DNA from: Leptodactylus fallax
Lineage: Eukaryota > Chordata > Amphibia > Anura > Leptodactylidae
Assembly (NCBI GenBank): GCA_947044405.1
Contig: CAMRHE010000021.1
Span: forward strand, 9,780,501-9,844,500
DNA length: 64,000 nt
Reading direction: 5' to 3'
In this document: one piece after another, positions 9,806 to 21,055 of the stretch
Layout of the letters: each line of letters opens with the position of its first letter
Position numbering within the stretch: the stretch's first letter is position 1
The notes under the pieces: generated by a model
The model's database searches: none
Told to the model about the DNA's origin: nothing
What the model saw: only the letters and a program-made list of their open reading frames with translations
Translations under genes and position numbers: made by a program

Positions 9806-12203
9806 CAGAGGTGTAGCTAGCGGGGGGGGGGGGGGAGGGGCAAAGGGGGCGGCTGCACCAGGCCCAATGAGTCTTTGGGGCCCACCCCGGGGCCGCCATT
9901 AATACATCCTTTATTTCAAACTAGATCGGTGTCTGCAGACACCGATCTAGTTACAATGCTTCCTGGTGCTTAACTGTCTTGTAAACCGCAAGCCAATACA
10001 GGCCTGCGGTTTACAAAACGCCGAGACCACAGACCAAAGTCTGCTTCTCAGCACGGGCGGCGCGATGACGTCACAACAACGCGCCGCCCGCGCTCAGACA
10101 CAGACGTCCTGTGCGTGGACAGGGAGGAAGCGGCGGCTTCATTCATCATCATCGCAGGTGAGTATGACTTTTTTTTTGTGGGAATATTAATAGTATAAGG
10201 GATGGTTAGGAGGGGGAAATATAACTATAAAGGGAGGATTCATTAGAGGGCATTATGACGATGGGGGGTCATTTATATAAGGGTTATTAGGGGGTATTAA
10301 TACAAGGGGGAGGTTATTTATATAAGGGGCCATTAGGGGGCATCATTTATATTAGGAGGCATTATGAACATAAGGGGTGGTCATTGATATAAGGGGTCAT
10401 TAGAGGTGCAGTATTTATGTCAGGGAGAATGAGGGGTATATATGAGGGTCAATTAATTTAATTAAAGTGGCACTTGGGCTTTATTAAGACTAAGGCCTCA
10501 CGTAGCGGGCTGCAGCAAAAAAAGCACTGCAGGAAAAACCATGGCGGTAACATTGTGGTTTTTCCCGCAGCGCTTTTCACAGAAGGTCTGCAGAGGTTTC
10601 CCTTCAATACACCTATATGGAAACCGCCGGTGTTTCCATAGGTATAATTGACATGCTGCAATTTCCAAAACGGTTTTGGAAATCGCAGTGCGTCTGCTGC
10701 ACATATTTTTCCGCTATGTGTGGATGGAATTTGCTAGAATGCCACGTTTTTTTTGTGTGGGTTTTCGCCACATGGGGCCCCCATCCCATCCCGACTCTGC
10801 AGTAAAATATGCGCAGCGGAGACGCTGCGATTTCTAAAACAGTCGCAGCATGTCGATTATACCTACGGAAACGCCAGCGGTTTCCCTATAGATATAATTG
10901 AAGCAGAAAGTCCGCAGAGGAAACCTCTGTGAACTTTCTGTGCAAAGTGCTGCAGGAAAAACCGTGATGCATCGCCACCGCGATTTTTCCCGCAGCTGTT
11001 TTTTGCTGCGGGATGCTACATGGGGCCTTAGGCTGTGTTCACACGGCGGAAAATTTTCCGCCCCTGGAGTTTTCGCCGCGGTCAGCTGCGACGGGATTCT
11101 GATGCCGTGCATCAGCATTCCGTCGCGGCTAATTGCTCCTGATTAAGCCCGAATGAATGGGCCTAATCAGGAGCGCGGCTCGAGCCGCGGACACCGCGGG
11201 CGGAATCCGCGGCAAGATAGGTCATGTTGCTTTTTTTTTCCTTTAGAGGAAAAAAAACGCTACTGACTCCCATTGAAATGAATGGGAGGAGTTTTTTGAG
11301 GCGGATTCCGTGTCAAAATCCGCTGCCAAAAAACTCCGTGTGAACACAGCCTAAGCCTTAAGGAGTTTTCCAGCTCATTTTTATTGATGATCTATCCTCA
11401 GAATAAAACATCAATAAGAGATAAGTGATTCCCCACTCATCAGCTGTATGAAGGGGCTATGGCGCCTGTTTATATCATACGCTGTCTGTTTTTTAGTGAC
11501 CGTGTGATGTAATTCCATCCTTGTCACATAGATGTGTATAGGACGAGGCTGTAGTTACATTACATGGCTGCTATGAAAAGAATGACACTATGTAAACAGA
11601 GAAGGTATCATGGCGCTTACACAGGTACCACGGTTCATTCAAACAGCTGATCCTGGGGGTTCCGGGTATTGGAACCCCAATAATTTTTTTTTCCCCTTGT
11701 TTTTTTTTCCCCCTTTTCAATTAGGAAACATCTGGGGCATTATTAATAAGGGGAACTATTTAAAGGGGTGCACAGGGAAGTTATTAATTTAAAGATACAC
11801 TTGGGGGTATTATTTATTATGGGGGGTTATATTATATATTTTATAATTGGGGGACGCAGCAGGATGTGGGCTTTGTGTAGGTGAGGACAATGTGGGTCGG
11901 GTGCCTGGAAAAGTGAGATGCCAAAGATGTCTGTGTAGCAAACTTTACAGAGACTGGAAGATGTGGTCATGGCCGTCCAGATAAAAGAGATGGGGAATGT
12001 GAACGATTAGTCAGAGACGTCACCGGTAAGTCACTAAATGTTACTGCACTGTATTCAATTGTCTGCAGAGCCCTGTGTAGAGCTGATATATACCACTATA
12101 CGCTCACTGTATACTGATAGTATCGGTATACGAACATGTCCAAGTTGGGGGCCCACTTGGACATGTTGGCCCCCCCTGTGCTGAACCCCTAGCTACGCCT
12201 CTG
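9806..12203. mobile_element. non-autonomous hAT-like element, copy A (2.4 kb)
   Basis: The termini are inverted repeats: CAGAGGTGTAGCTAG on the left and CTAGCTACGCCTCTG on the right, one mismatch. The perfect 8-bp duplication ACTTTCAT (9798-9805, 12204-12211) flanks them. An 8-bp target with CAG...CTG ends is the hallmark of the hAT superfamily. Inside are a G-run (9822-9840), a CpG-rich segment (10020-10150) with a shared 74-codon open frame of no known similarity, AGGGG-rich degenerate repeats (10200-10460), a nested MITE block (10488-11357) and an AT-rich right half. No transposase is encoded. Copy B (21056-23431) is collinear throughout. Confidence 0.88.
10488..11357. mobile_element. composite TTAA-flanked MITE block nested in hAT copy A
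   Basis: TTAA lies at 10484-10487 and 11358-11361. Two inverted-repeat units sit back to back. Unit 1 (about 10491-11029) has ends TAAGGCCTCACGTAGC and its near complement and a GCAGCAAAAAA motif. Unit 2 (about 11030-11357) has ends GGCTGTGTTCACACGG and CCGTGTGAACACAGCC. The related sequence at 33591-34290 reads straight through this point with a single TTAA (33609-33612), so the block is an insertion. The same block is at 21723-22598. The open frames across it are fold-back readings. Confidence 0.8.
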
Positions 12204-12211
12204 ACTTTCAT

Positions 12212-13612
12212 TCATCAGTTTTAAATGGAAGTGTGCTGGATTAAGATGCTCTAAAGAAGGGCACACACTTAAATATATCTTTTGTCAGGCCATTTACACA
12301 AGAAGTAAATTTAAGAAAGCCATGAGCTGGCATAGATTAACACTAGAATTTACACCAATTACTGCCATGAAAATGCCATGAAAGTAATGTGAATGGCGTT
12401 TGTGAATCCAGCCTTGGGACTTATTCGGCTTATTCAAATGTTCGCTTTTAACGTGCTTGTGGTGCCCGTATCATCATGGACAACACACAAACCTGCTTTA
12501 TTTTCAGGTCTTGTGCTTTCTGTGGTTGATCCATGTATGTGAAAAGCTGATTATTTTACTTTATTTTATTATATTTTACAATGTCTCTGGGTCCATGATA
12601 TTCAGGAAAAAGTCCTGCATGTAGGATTTTTTGTCAGCGAAAAAATAACGGACTTCTGACGGATTTGGTGTAAACTGACACTAACGGACACTAACGGACA
12701 CAATATAAAAACCCATTGAAATGAATGGAAATGTTAATGGATTTCTGACGGTTCAGCTAGTGTCTGATGCTAAAATCTTGTAATGGACAATAGCAACGGA
12801 CACTACTGACGGTCACCAATGGTAGTGTGAACGCCCCCTAAGGCCCAACATAACGAAAACAGCATTGAGTTTTTTCTATTAAATATAAAGGGAGACACTT
12901 TTGATTTTGGAGCTAAAATTAACATGCTTTGTGTTTTCCAAACTCAGCTTTTCTTCAGCTCTTTTTTTCCACAATGTGTGGAAGCGATTAACCAGAATCT
13001 CATTCATTTGCTGGTACTGTAAAATGCAGAGTTTTTTTTTTTCTGCTGTGTTTCCTCAGCAACCCAAAAAGTCTGCATTTTCATAACCTTAAAGAAATTT
13101 AAAAGGCTTAAATTTGTAATTACACGTGTCCAAATGAAGCAGTTTCACTTGACTTTCTGCAGAGTAATAACTTGCTGCAATATGATGCTTTATCACAAAA
13201 GACAACAGAAGCCTTTGAAAAGCCATTGAAAAAGTTTATACTCTGTGCCGCAGTGTTGCTAACGTATCAAATTAAACTTTTTAGCACTTGAACTTTAGTG
13301 TGTAGAACTTAGATTAGAAAAACTTTGATATTTGATAAAAATATTTATAAAGAAATTAGTCATTGCTAAAAAATGTTTCAATAAAGTATTTGTTTAAATT
13401 AAGATGTTTTCTTCTCAATGAGATAACATATGACTGTATTCATATTTTAAAAATACAAAAGCAGAACATGTTGCATACAGATGCGCCCTTCTTTACCTTT
13501 ACTTTTGACTGGATATGTCCAGAAGTGTGCATCAGGAGCTTTTTAGTTGCAACCCATTAAGTTTTGTTAGCATTTTGCAAGACTGGAGCTGATTTACTAA
13601 TACTGCCCAAGT
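12212..13612. other. unassigned sequence with a decayed MITE fragment
   Basis: Mostly AT-rich DNA. At 12600-12840 a segment with repeated ACGGACACTA motifs and 'gtgtgaacgccccctaa' resembles one end of the 'ttcacac' MITEs elsewhere in the window. Nothing coding is supported. Confidence 0.4.
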
Positions 13613-13616
13613 TTAA

Positions 13617-14205
13617 AGAGGACCTTTCACGTCCTCATGTATATGCGGTTTTACATACCGCTAGAAAGCCGGCAGCGTGCTGAATTCAGCGCACTGTTGG
13701 CTTTCCCGTTATGTGCCCCGGGGCTGGATATATTGGCGGTCGTAGTTTCAACGTTCACCGTCAGAAGGGCATTCCTGACAGTCTAGCTGGGCTGTGAGGA
13801 ATGCTCTCCTTTAATGTACTCGTCCATAGATTTGTACTGGGGGGGCGTTCCTCACAGCTCAGCATCATCACTGTTCGCTAAGGAACGCCCTCCCTGACTG
13901 TACTATTCCTATAGCCCTGTACTGTCAGAGAGAGCGTTCCTTACAGCCCAGTGATGATGCTGAGCTCTGAGTAACGCCCCCCCAGTACAAATCTATGGAT
14001 GAGTACAGTCAGGGAGGGCGTTCCTCACAGCGCAGCTAGACTGTGAGGAACGCCCTTCTGATGGTGATCGTTAAAACTACGACCACCGATATCTCCAGCC
14101 CCAGGGAACATACTGGGAAAGCCGACAGTGCGCTGAATTCAGCGAGCTGTCGGCTTTCTAGAGGTATGTAAAACAGCATATACATGAGGACGTGAAAGGT
14201 CCTCT
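13617..14205. mobile_element. near-complete palindromic TTAA element, 589 bp
   Basis: TTAA is on both sides (13613-13616, 14206-14209). The left arm AGAGGACCTTTCACGTCC continues inward for almost 290 bp and is mirrored by the right arm ending GGACGTGAAAGGTCCTCT, so nearly the whole element is one imperfect hairpin. Mirrored landmarks include 'gctgaattcagcg', 'ggaacgccc' and 'cagtacaaatctatgga'. It is non-coding and needs a TTAA-targeting transposase in trans. Confidence 0.8.
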
Positions 14206-14271
14206 TTAAGACTAGAATAAAATGAAAGAATAAACTGTTTTAAATCGTGCCAGGTTATTCACAGTGAGGGT

Positions 14272-14538
14272 TGGTTCACACTTGCGCCTGGTGTCCGTCC
14301 GCCGTGAATCCAACCTAAATATCAGAAAAAAGGATTGGGAAAGGTTTGCAAATGGTTTGTTTAAAAACTCATTCACTTCAATGGTTTTTAAAGCAATCCG
14401 AAGGTGTCCGATTGCAGCCTCTGCGCCGCAAAGCCGCTTTTTTTGGTAAAACAAAGTTGGACATGCAGGACTTTGTGATATTTAGGTTGGATTCACAGCG
14501 GACGGACATCAGGCACAAGTGTGAACCAACCCTGACTG
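14272..14538. mobile_element. palindromic MITE, 267 bp
   Basis: The arms CAGTGAGGGTTGGTTCACAC and (complemented) CAGTCAGGGTTGGTTCACAC extend inward for about 75 bp through 'gtgtccgtccgc' and 'aatccaacctaaatatca'. The outer neighbours CGTGCCAGGTTATTCA and TTGATAAACCTGGCAC are also inverted, so it may sit inside an older symmetrical element. No clean target duplication. Non-coding. Confidence 0.6.
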
Positions 14539-14573
14539 ATGATGGTTGATAAACCTGGCACATTGTTAGACTG

Positions 14574-14938
14574 TTAGGCCAGGGCCCCACATGGCATAAA
14601 CGCTGTGATTTGCCTGTGGCAAAAACACCACATAAAAAATTGCGTCATTTTACAGTCAGAGCAAAGTGGATGGGATTCTAGAGAATCCCATGCCCACTTT
14701 GCGCTAAAAACTGCGCTGCGGACATGCAGCGATTTCCAAAACTGGCGCAGTTTTGGAAATAGCAACATGTGAATTATACCTATGGAAATGCCAGCGGTTT
14801 CCCCATAGGGACAATAGAAACAGAAAGTCCACAGAGGAGACCTCTGCAAACTTTCTGTCTAAAGCACTGCGGGAACAACCATGATGCGGTGCCACCGCAC
14901 TTTTTTGCTGCGGGACGCCACGTGAGGCCTTAGCCTAA
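14574..14938. mobile_element. MITE related to 3701-3971, 365 bp
   Basis: The ends TTAGGCCAGGGCCCCACATGG and (complemented) TTAGGCTAAGGCCTCACGTGG are inverted repeats. The interior has the 'aatgccagcggtttcccc' and 'cagaaagtcc.cagagga' modules shared with 3701-3971 and 10488-11029. Flanks are not a clean TTAA. Non-coding. Confidence 0.6.
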
Positions 14939-15040
14939 AACTTTGTTTTTTTTCTGCAATATGTGAATGGGATTAGCCAGAATCCCATCCAATTTGCAGG
15001 TTATGTAAAAACGCAGCATTTCCACAATGTGGGACCCCGG

Positions 15041-15259
15041 CCTAAGGCTAAAGCCATGTTGCGGAAATGTTGCATTTTTTGTTGAAGATTATTCTGCAGT
15101 TCTTTGAGTCAGGAGTGGCTTGAAAAGGAATGGAAAATATATAGGGAGCTTTTAGACATTTCCCTTCTGTTTAATCCATGCCTGATTTTGGCTCAAAAAA
15201 TGCAGCAAAATCTGCAACAAAAAACGCTGCGTTTCTGCAACGAGGGGCCTTAGCCTAAA
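15041..15259. repeat. MITE-like inverted repeat, 219 bp
   Basis: CCTAAGGCTAAAGCCATGTT opens the unit and CGAGGGGCCTTAGCCTAA closes it as an imperfect inverted repeat. 'gcggaaatgttgc' is mirrored by 'gctgcgtttctgcaac'. Non-coding. The following 15260-15720 contains further decayed pieces of similar vocabulary without clear ends. Confidence 0.5.
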
Positions 15260-15725
15260 AAAGCATTTCGTTTTTTTTCCAGAGTTTTTGCTGCATTTTT
15301 CTCTGCATTTTTCCTTCTCTTATTACATTTATAAAGAAAATGCTTGTGTTTCCACAGGTAAAATTGACAAGCATGCAGCTTTTCTGGAGCAGTTTTTTCC
15401 ACAATGTGTGGATGAGTAACTAAAATTTCATTCACTTTGCTGGTTCTGCAGAAGCCAAAAACACTTTGTTTCCACAACATGGAACAACAAAAAATCCTGC
15501 ATTTTACAAGACAAGTGTCCGTTTTGCATCATTTCTAACTGTCAGTGAAAAAATGGATACATTTCATTGGTCTTTTTTGACCCAACCCACTAATCCATTT
15601 TTAAGGGACATAGCATCAACGTCAATCCATTTTACATCAGTCAAAAATGGATCTATTGCTTTTTATTTGGTGTGTGTCTGTGAAACAGACAAAGAAAGAA
15701 CTTGTCAATTTCTTTCTCATTAACA

Positions 15726-16440
15726 TTTTTTTTATTGGCTTTGCAATAAAGAAAACTACATACACAGTCAGGAACTGAGGAAAACATTGGTGGAGGGATG
15801 TACAAGGTGAGGGCTGGATAGGAGAAAACATCTGGGTGGGAGAGGAAAGGCAGGAGGGTAGAAAAAAAGAGGAGGGTAGGTAACATGTGACTCTTTCGCA
15901 GCAGAGTTTCTAGAAAAAAAAGAACAATAAAACAAACAACTAAAATAAGGTCGGTTCCCAATAGACAAAATCTTTGTGTAGTGAACTGAGGGTGGAGAAC
16001 AATGAGAGGGGTAAGGATGTGTTGCATAGTTGTGTCACAGAAGAAGCTTGAGAGTAGATTATATGGGATAATCAGCATTTACTTCTTAGAACATGAGGTA
16101 AACAGCATCAAAACGTTAACACAGCAAAACTTGAAAGTAAATAGGACCTTTTACAATAGAGAGATAAAAAGCAAGGTACAACAAGTCTCACATAGCATAC
16201 CATTACACTCTATTCAGCATATAACACTAATAACATCGCCATCTACTGTCAGATGTAAACTCCTCCTGCACACAAATAAGTCTATCTGTTGCATATATAT
16301 GTATATAGTATATACCAACAGGATGTGCATTAAGTAGTGAGGTAGAGGGTTGAATAGTAGTGGTGGGAAGAAAGAGGGAGGAAGCAGAGAAAAAGGGCTT
16401 AGTCAGCAGAGTAGTAAAAGTTGAAAGAGCTTGCCTCTTT
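15726..16440 (-). mobile_element. 5'-truncated LINE 3' region (L1-like), about 0.7 kb
   Basis: On the minus strand the segment ends in an A-run (the T-run at 15727-15735) preceded by a pyrimidine-rich stretch (seen as GGGAGAGGAAAGGCAGGAGGG on plus). The 3' part of the L1 at 56943-58330 has the same architecture: a poly(A) end and a purine/pyrimidine-asymmetric block. Similar CTTTCTC.TTAAC words lie at both edges and could be an eroded target duplication. No ORF2 protein is visible. The 141-codon minus frame here is a compositional artefact. Confidence 0.4.
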
Positions 16441-17054
16441 CTTAACGGCCATGAAAAACAAGCAGTCAAAAAAAACGGACATGTGAATAGACACGTTGAA
16501 ATCAATGTGTTCTCAAAACGGCCATGTTAAGGCCATTTTTCACTGTTATTGTATTGAATTGATTACTTGAGAAATTGGAGTCATTTTACCAAATTTAATT
16601 TATTTTAAGGACTGCTTAACATGAAGCTCCTGGGGCCCAATACAAAATCTGTACCAGGCCCCTGGTTCAGAACTTCAGTTTCTCATTAAATCAATTCTGG
16701 CAAAATTCACAACACAACTACTGTCTGGCCACATATGGACAAATACAGAATATCATTTCATGACGCAATATTATGAAATCATGTTGTCTTATAAAAACTT
16801 ATCCCTCGACACACATACGTGTACTGGACGTGTCTAAACTAAAGTAAGGTAAGAAAGGACAGTGCTGTATGTATATAATCTGGTGGCAGGGAGAGGGACT
16901 ACTAGCATTATAGTTATCTATAGTGAATGTAGTACTGGGAGGCAGGGAGTTCTAGCAGCATATGCAACTATAATGCCAAGAGTGCCTCTTACTGCACACT
17001 GTTCAGGCTGGGAAGTCCAATTGTGTGAATCTAGGCTTAATCTGTGGGTTTATT
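16441..17054. other. unassigned sequence with a MITE remnant
   Basis: 16441-16560 holds a piece of the 'ggccat...acggacatgtgaatag' repeat also seen near 25080-25130. The rest, including the ACACATACGTGTACTGGACG segment, is not recognised. Confidence 0.35.
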
Positions 17055-17058
17055 TTAA

Positions 17059-18504
17059 AGCGTAACTAAATTTTTGGACAACTTGTGATTTCTGGTAGTA
17101 TTTGTGTCATTAATACATTTTGTAATATATTTTGTTAACAAATTTTGGATCATTTCCGTGAAATCCTATGTTTTTTCATTCTTTCCCTTGCTTCTGTATT
17201 GAGAACTTTTCTTGCTTCTCACTAAATGTCACTGTGTATGGAGTACGGGCTGTAAAATGTAGAGAAAATGAGGGGGGAGGGTAACTTCAAAATGTTATAT
17301 CTCGGACATTATAAAACGTACTAACTTGCTTTTTGTGTCATATGAAAGAGGAGTGTAACATCCTTGCCTGTTCAGGCTTTGGCACCATCCTCCAAGCGCA
17401 CGCTGCGGCGCAGGAGGCGTGCCCGGTTGTGATTCCTTCCTTTGGGTTTTTCTTGTATTGTCTGAACACTGTCCTATTCCCTCACCACGCCCTTCTCCTT
17501 CACCTTGCTCTCCCCCTGCTCCACTAAGGGTTAACTTTAGTCCTGCCTTTGTGATTGACAGCCTATCCTCCTATCAAGTCTGGGGCGGGTTCTTTCTCCC
17601 TATTTATTGTTTGCTTACTTTCCCATTGGCGCCTGCTATTGCATTTCGCTTACTGGCTATACTCCTTGTTCCTCGTTACCTGCTCTTCTGATTTTCTGAC
17701 CACTGGCTTACCTTTGACTACTCTCTTGGATTTTGATTCTGTACTGCATTGCTCGATTGTTACCGACCCCTTGGCTAGCTGACCGCCCTTTGTTGTTGTA
17801 CGTCTTGTCTGCGTTCTGTGTTATCACTTATTATAAGGAGGGACTGACGACTAGTTGCTGGCTGTCACCTAGAACAGATCGGGCAAGTTAGCCAGGGACA
17901 GTGGGGGAGATTCAGCTTAGGGTCCACTGTCTTGTTGTACCCCCTCCCCCCTAAGTTCTCCAGCAGCTACTGGGGAATCGCTCCTCTAGTGATTCCCTTA
18001 CAAGGAGATTCACTTCTTGACATTAAGGTTGCAGTGCAATCTAAATTATTTCCAGAATATCACTGGTTGAAAACACTGTTCAGATTAGGATATTTATATG
18101 CAGCTGTAAAATATGTGATGTAAATAACCCAATCCCAACTATGTTTTCAACCAATGATAGCTCTGGAAATAATTTAGCTAGCATTACAGCCTTAGTCTCT
18201 CTCTCGTTCTTAGACTCTCTTTCATATGACACAAAAGCAAGTTTGTATGTTTTATAACATCTGAAATAACCGTTTGAAGTGACCCTCCCCCAACCTCATT
18301 TTCTCTACATGTTATAGCCCGTACTCCCGTATGCAGTAATATTCAGTGAGAAGTAGAAACAACTCTCAATACAGAAACAAGGGAAAGAGTGAAAAAATGC
18401 AGGATTTCACAGAAGTGATAAAAAACTTAATAAAGCATATTAAATTTATTAGTGATACAAATACTGCCAGAAAATCAAAAGTTGTCTGAAAGTTTAGTTA
18501 TACT
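17059..18504. mobile_element. TTAA-flanked palindromic element split by a solo LTR
   Basis: TTAA at 17055-17058 and 18505-18508 bounds arms that are imperfect inverted copies: AGCGTAACTAAATTTTTGG on the left, complemented AGTATAACTAAACTTTCAG on the right. They stay alignable inward through 'tgtattgagaac', 'agtacgggct' and 'tcatatgaaagag'. Without the 649-bp LTR and its 5-bp duplication the element would be about 0.8 kb. Non-coding. Confidence 0.75.
17354..18002 (+). mobile_element. solo LTR with 5-bp target duplication (family LTR-a)
   Basis: The segment starts TGTAACATCC and ends TTCCCTTACA, the TG...CA termini of an LTR. AGGAG flanks it on both sides (17349-17353, 18003-18007). No internal gag or pol adjoins it, so it is a recombination-derived solo LTR. 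A pyrimidine-rich body with CTATTTATTG around 17600 may be the promoter region. A second copy, inverted, is at 30458-31078. A 5-bp target fits Ty3/gypsy or class III ERV; gypsy-like is my preference by general LTR style. Confidence 0.85.
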
Positions 18505-18508
18505 TTAA

Positions 18509-19078
18509 GGTCAATATGAATTCTGTATGTGAAATATTGAGTGTGAACTACTTTCATCCAGTTTGTAATCATAAAGTACATATTCAAGTATTCATATAAC
18601 ATCTATTATTCATCCATTTGATATCTTCATGTCTTTTTAGATGGGACATAATGTTTCTGGCATGATAAACTGCATGATGTACTATAATATCTTGGCCAAA
18701 ACATGACGACATTGGAGCTGATTTATCATGCCTTGCATGACAGTTTTCTGGCATACAAGGCGTGAAAAATTCACATGTTGGATTAGGCACCAAATTGTGC
18801 CTTCTGTCCATTTTGCACCCCATTCTCCAAAAAGTGGGCAGTGAGGATGGAGTGATGGGATGGATATGGTTGATTTGTTGCCAGACAAATTTATTATGTA
18901 CATTTTATACAGGTTATAGCTGATACCTATGCCAGTGCCTGACTAGGTGTCAATTCTAGAGCACATGATCTTCATCAAAGCCTTTTTAATAATTTTGGTA
19001 GCATCAGCGCACAAAGGGTTTCTCTTAATAAATTAGCTACATTATGTCTGAATGCATCCTTTTTCCTTTGAATATATG
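18509..19078. repeat. unassigned sequence with GGGGCAGA-family fragment
   Basis: At about 18714-18830 'gctgatttatcatgcc' and 'gacagttttctggcatacaagg' match the inner and outer motifs of the repeat at 3361-3620. The remainder is not recognised. Confidence 0.4.
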
Positions 19079-19080
19079 TA

Positions 19081-19995
<915 letters not shown>

Positions 19996-19997
19996 TA

Positions 19998-21047
19998 AGT
20001 TAAACTTTTTGCAGAAATTTTCATTGATAGAGTTGTGGTGGCAAGCCCATGTTTTTTCAGATAACTTGAACAGTCACATACATTTCTGCAACAAAATCTG
20101 CTTTGCGTGAATTTACCTTTTTACTTAGACACTACTCACACAGGACATTTTGTTTTACTTTTCTGTTGTTGGTTTTTACTACAGAAGTATAATGCTATTG
20201 ATTCTTTTCTTGTTTCCAAAAGCAACAGATTACCTCAGCAGATTCAATAGGAAAAAAAACATTTGGATATAGCCACATATAGCAAAATGCTGCGGAAAAA
20301 GTTCTGTGAAAACACAGCAGAAAAAAAAATGTTTGCATGCTGCATTTTTTATTTTTGCCTCCCCAACTTAGAATTTTCCATATTTGAACAGTTTTGTGAA
20401 TGAGATTACACAAAATATCATTTGCGTTCCTTGGACTGTAAAACACAGCTGTTTTTTTTTTTTCCTTTATGTTTCTGCAATAGCCAAATATTTGTGGCCT
20501 CAGCTTTTTAAGGGAATACTCAACTTAAAGATGATATCGGCCTAAGGTGGCAGTGGATGACACATATTTTGGCAAAAGTATTTTTCTAATTGCTGTTATG
20601 TTATGTTCTTGCTTGCTTATGTTCCCGAATCAAAAGGAAATTGCTGCTAAAAACTAAAATATATGTCCAACTTTCAATTTATTTACTTTGTTTTCGCTGC
20701 ACTTAGTTTTACTTAGTCACTGCGGCTTGGTCGATCAGATGATCAAGACTCCCATAGGAAATCATCTTACTTAAATTTCCGAACAGGTGGTACAATTAAT
20801 TATTTCAGTAACGTAATACAGCAAAATGTGCACAGCTAATGCAAGTCTTTTGCACTCAAATAGGCACAGATTCCTCAGCTGCAATAAGCAATATCAAGTG
20901 TAATTATTTATGTATAAAGGATAACCAAACTTTAGTGGCCCAAAAAAATATATAACATTTAAACATGTTAGCTAGTAAACAGCATTATCATACATAGTTC
21001 CTAGTACTTGTTAAACAATTATGGGCACGGTTTACACCATGTTTTGC
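19998..21047. other. unassigned sequence with MITE remnants
   Basis: 20200-20470 has words such as 'aaaatgctgcggaaaaag' and 'aaaacacagc' that recall the 14574-type MITEs, but no paired ends. The rest is AT-rich and unrecognised. Confidence 0.35.
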
Positions 21048-21055
21048 CTAACAGA

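Noticed and set aside
10834..11146. 94- and 82-residue frames in the hAT copies as a transposase remnant
   Set aside because: They read the arms of the nested palindromic MITEs; no hAT catalytic or dimerisation motif was found.
15653..16078. 141-residue minus-strand frame rich in Leu, Phe and Pro
   Set aside because: It overlaps the pyrimidine-rich 3' region of a LINE fragment, so composition alone explains it.
19998..21047. Possible gene between the Tc1 copy and hAT copy B
   Set aside because: Only short frames, no splice-consistent exon series and no family resemblance.
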